This document shows positions 63,245-64,000 of a DNA stretch of 64,000 nt, piece by piece. Below the pieces are notes generated by a model. It ran no database searches and was not told the origin of the DNA. It worked only from the letters and a program-made list of their open reading frames with translations. The position numbers and the translations under genes are program-made. The first letter of the stretch is position 1, and each line of letters opens with the position of its first letter. The DNA is from Streptomyces parvulus (lineage in GTDB: Bacteria; Actinomycetota; Actinomycetes; Streptomycetales; Streptomycetaceae): NCBI RefSeq assembly GCF_014648855.1, contig NZ_BMRX01000007.1, forward strand, positions 372,001-436,000, written 5' to 3'.

Positions 63245-64000
63245 ATGAAGCATCGCGGCAGACACCGCAGGCGCAGGCGGGGCAGGGCGCTGCGCGCGGC
63301 CCTGACCGGGGCGGCCCTCGCCCTGACCGGCGCCGCCACGCTGATCAGCGCTTCGCAGGCCACGGTCGCCGACGACCCCGGCTCCCTCAAGCCCCTCACC
63401 TCCGCCGCCGACACCGACGCCCTGCGGCTGACGGAGCACCGAGTACCCGCACCCTGGCTCGAACGGCTCTCCGGCGCCATGGGCGAACCGGTCGGTGTCG
63501 ACGCCGTGCTCGACTCCGCGGACCGCACCCTGCGTGACGCCGCCGACTGCACCGCGGGCGAGCGGGAGGCGCTGCCCGTCTCCCCCGCCGCCACCCGCGC
63601 CTACTGCTGGGACCGGGCGGACACCGAGGGCTGGCTCCCCGGCGCGGTGACCACCTCCGGGGACGCCGACGAGGACGGCACCTGGGGCGCCCACCGCGTC
63701 GTCCTGTCCGCCTGGAGCCGCGACGACGGCACCCCCCAGGGCGGTCTCGCCCGGGTCTCCTTCGTGGACGCCGACGACCCCGGCCGGCTCTCCTACACCT
63801 CGGCGCTCCTCGCCGTACCGGTCGACGGCGGCCACGACTACCGGGGGCTCGCCTCCCCGGTCACCGGCATGGTCTGGTACCAGGACAAGCTGCTCGTCAC
63901 CACCGCCGCCGGGGACCGCGACGCGCTGTACGTGTACGAGATGGACCGCGTCCAGCGCGCCACCACCGCGGCCAGTGCCGTCGGGCGGGTGCCGGGCGGC
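63245..64000 (+). CDS. Secreted protein, unknown function (truncated by window end)
   Basis: 252 codons to the window edge, no stop seen. An RR-rich start (KHRGRHRRRRRGRALRAAL) and a hydrophobic core ALTGAALALTGAATLI form a long Tat- or Sec-type signal peptide. The exported part is acidic with DTDALRLTEHRVPAPWLERL. Two Cys residues, in AADCTAGE and AYCWDR, are about 23 residues apart and may form a disulfide. The segment GMVWYQDKLLVTTAAGDRDALYVYEMDRVQ suggests a beta-propeller-like fold. I do not recognise a specific family. ATG context contains GGAGGTT just upstream. Confidence 0.75.
   Translation, partial: MKHRGRHRRRRRGRALRAALTGAALALTGAATLISASQATVADDPGSLKPLTSAADTDALRLTEHRVPAPWLERLSGAMGEPVGVDAVLDSADRTLRDAADCTAGEREALPVSPAATRAYCWDRADTEGWLPGAVTTSGDADEDGTWGAHRVVLSAWSRDDGTPQGGLARVSFVDADDPGRLSYTSALLAVPVDGGHDYRGLASPVTGMVWYQDKLLVTTAAGDRDALYVYEMDRVQRATTAASAVGRVPGG

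Overview
This window looks like chromosomal DNA of a Streptomyces (or a very close relative). The coding sequence is strongly GC-biased in third positions. Recognisable hallmark genes include an almost full-length match to the S. coelicolor alditol oxidase AldO, a streptogrisin A-type protease, a WhiJ-like XRE/DUF397/HATPase cluster, and many SpoIIE-type phosphatases. I saw no rRNA or tRNA genes, no CRISPR array and no insertion sequence.

Layout. 0-11.3 kb is ordinary core-like DNA: an iron-box-preceded FhuF-like protein, a DUF2637 membrane protein, an anti-sigma-kinase-like ATPase, pyruvate oxidase, a degenerate PP2C protein, a TrmB/LuxR-type regulator, the translationally coupled alkylation-repair pair ogt and ada-alkA, and rsgA. 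11.5-21.3 kb reads as an accessory island. It is visibly less GC-rich and carries broken genes (a 5'-truncated, frameshifted cation/proton antiporter and a DUF1330-like remnant). It also holds a TetR/SDR divergent pair, a SpoIIE phosphatase, a ClC channel, a TerD-like protein, a DUF4396 membrane protein, a MarR regulator and a deazaflavin-dependent oxidoreductase. Three of its promoters share a TTTTGCAYA-type element.

21.4-33.6 kb returns to core/accessory metabolism and signalling: a radical SAM protein with unusual CX8CX2C spacing beside aldO, a PAS/GAF/SpoIIE phosphatase, an MFS exporter, and a coupled CPBP protease-histidine kinase-response regulator operon facing a homocysteine methyltransferase. 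33.6-38.2 kb is a candidate light-signalling module: a bacteriophytochrome kinase converges on an operon of a GAF/SpoIIE phosphatase and a single-domain Rcp1-like response regulator. 38.2-47.2 kb holds secreted streptogrisin A with a strong terminator, a PemK/MazF-like toxin gene with an acidic upstream partner, a YdcF-family protein, the WhiJ-like cluster, a carboxylesterase, a STAS protein and a GPP34-domain protein.

47.3-50 kb is a four-gene operon (membrane protein, winged-helix regulator, ABC ATPase, ABC permease) divergent from GPP34 across an 11-bp-arm palindrome. 50-64 kb contains a large MalT-like LuxR regulator, a potassium channel, small membrane proteins, a four-domain SpoIIE phosphatase/HATPase, a YihY-family protein, an AidB-like acyl-CoA dehydrogenase, a GAF regulator, and the start of a secreted protein cut by the window end.

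A recurring theme is partner-switching signalling: four SpoIIE-type phosphatases, two free HATPase anti-sigma-kinase-like proteins, one STAS protein and a degenerate PP2C protein, with no sigma factor in the window. Another is genes packed head-to-tail with 4-bp overlaps or tail-to-tail with overlaps of 4 to 97 bp.
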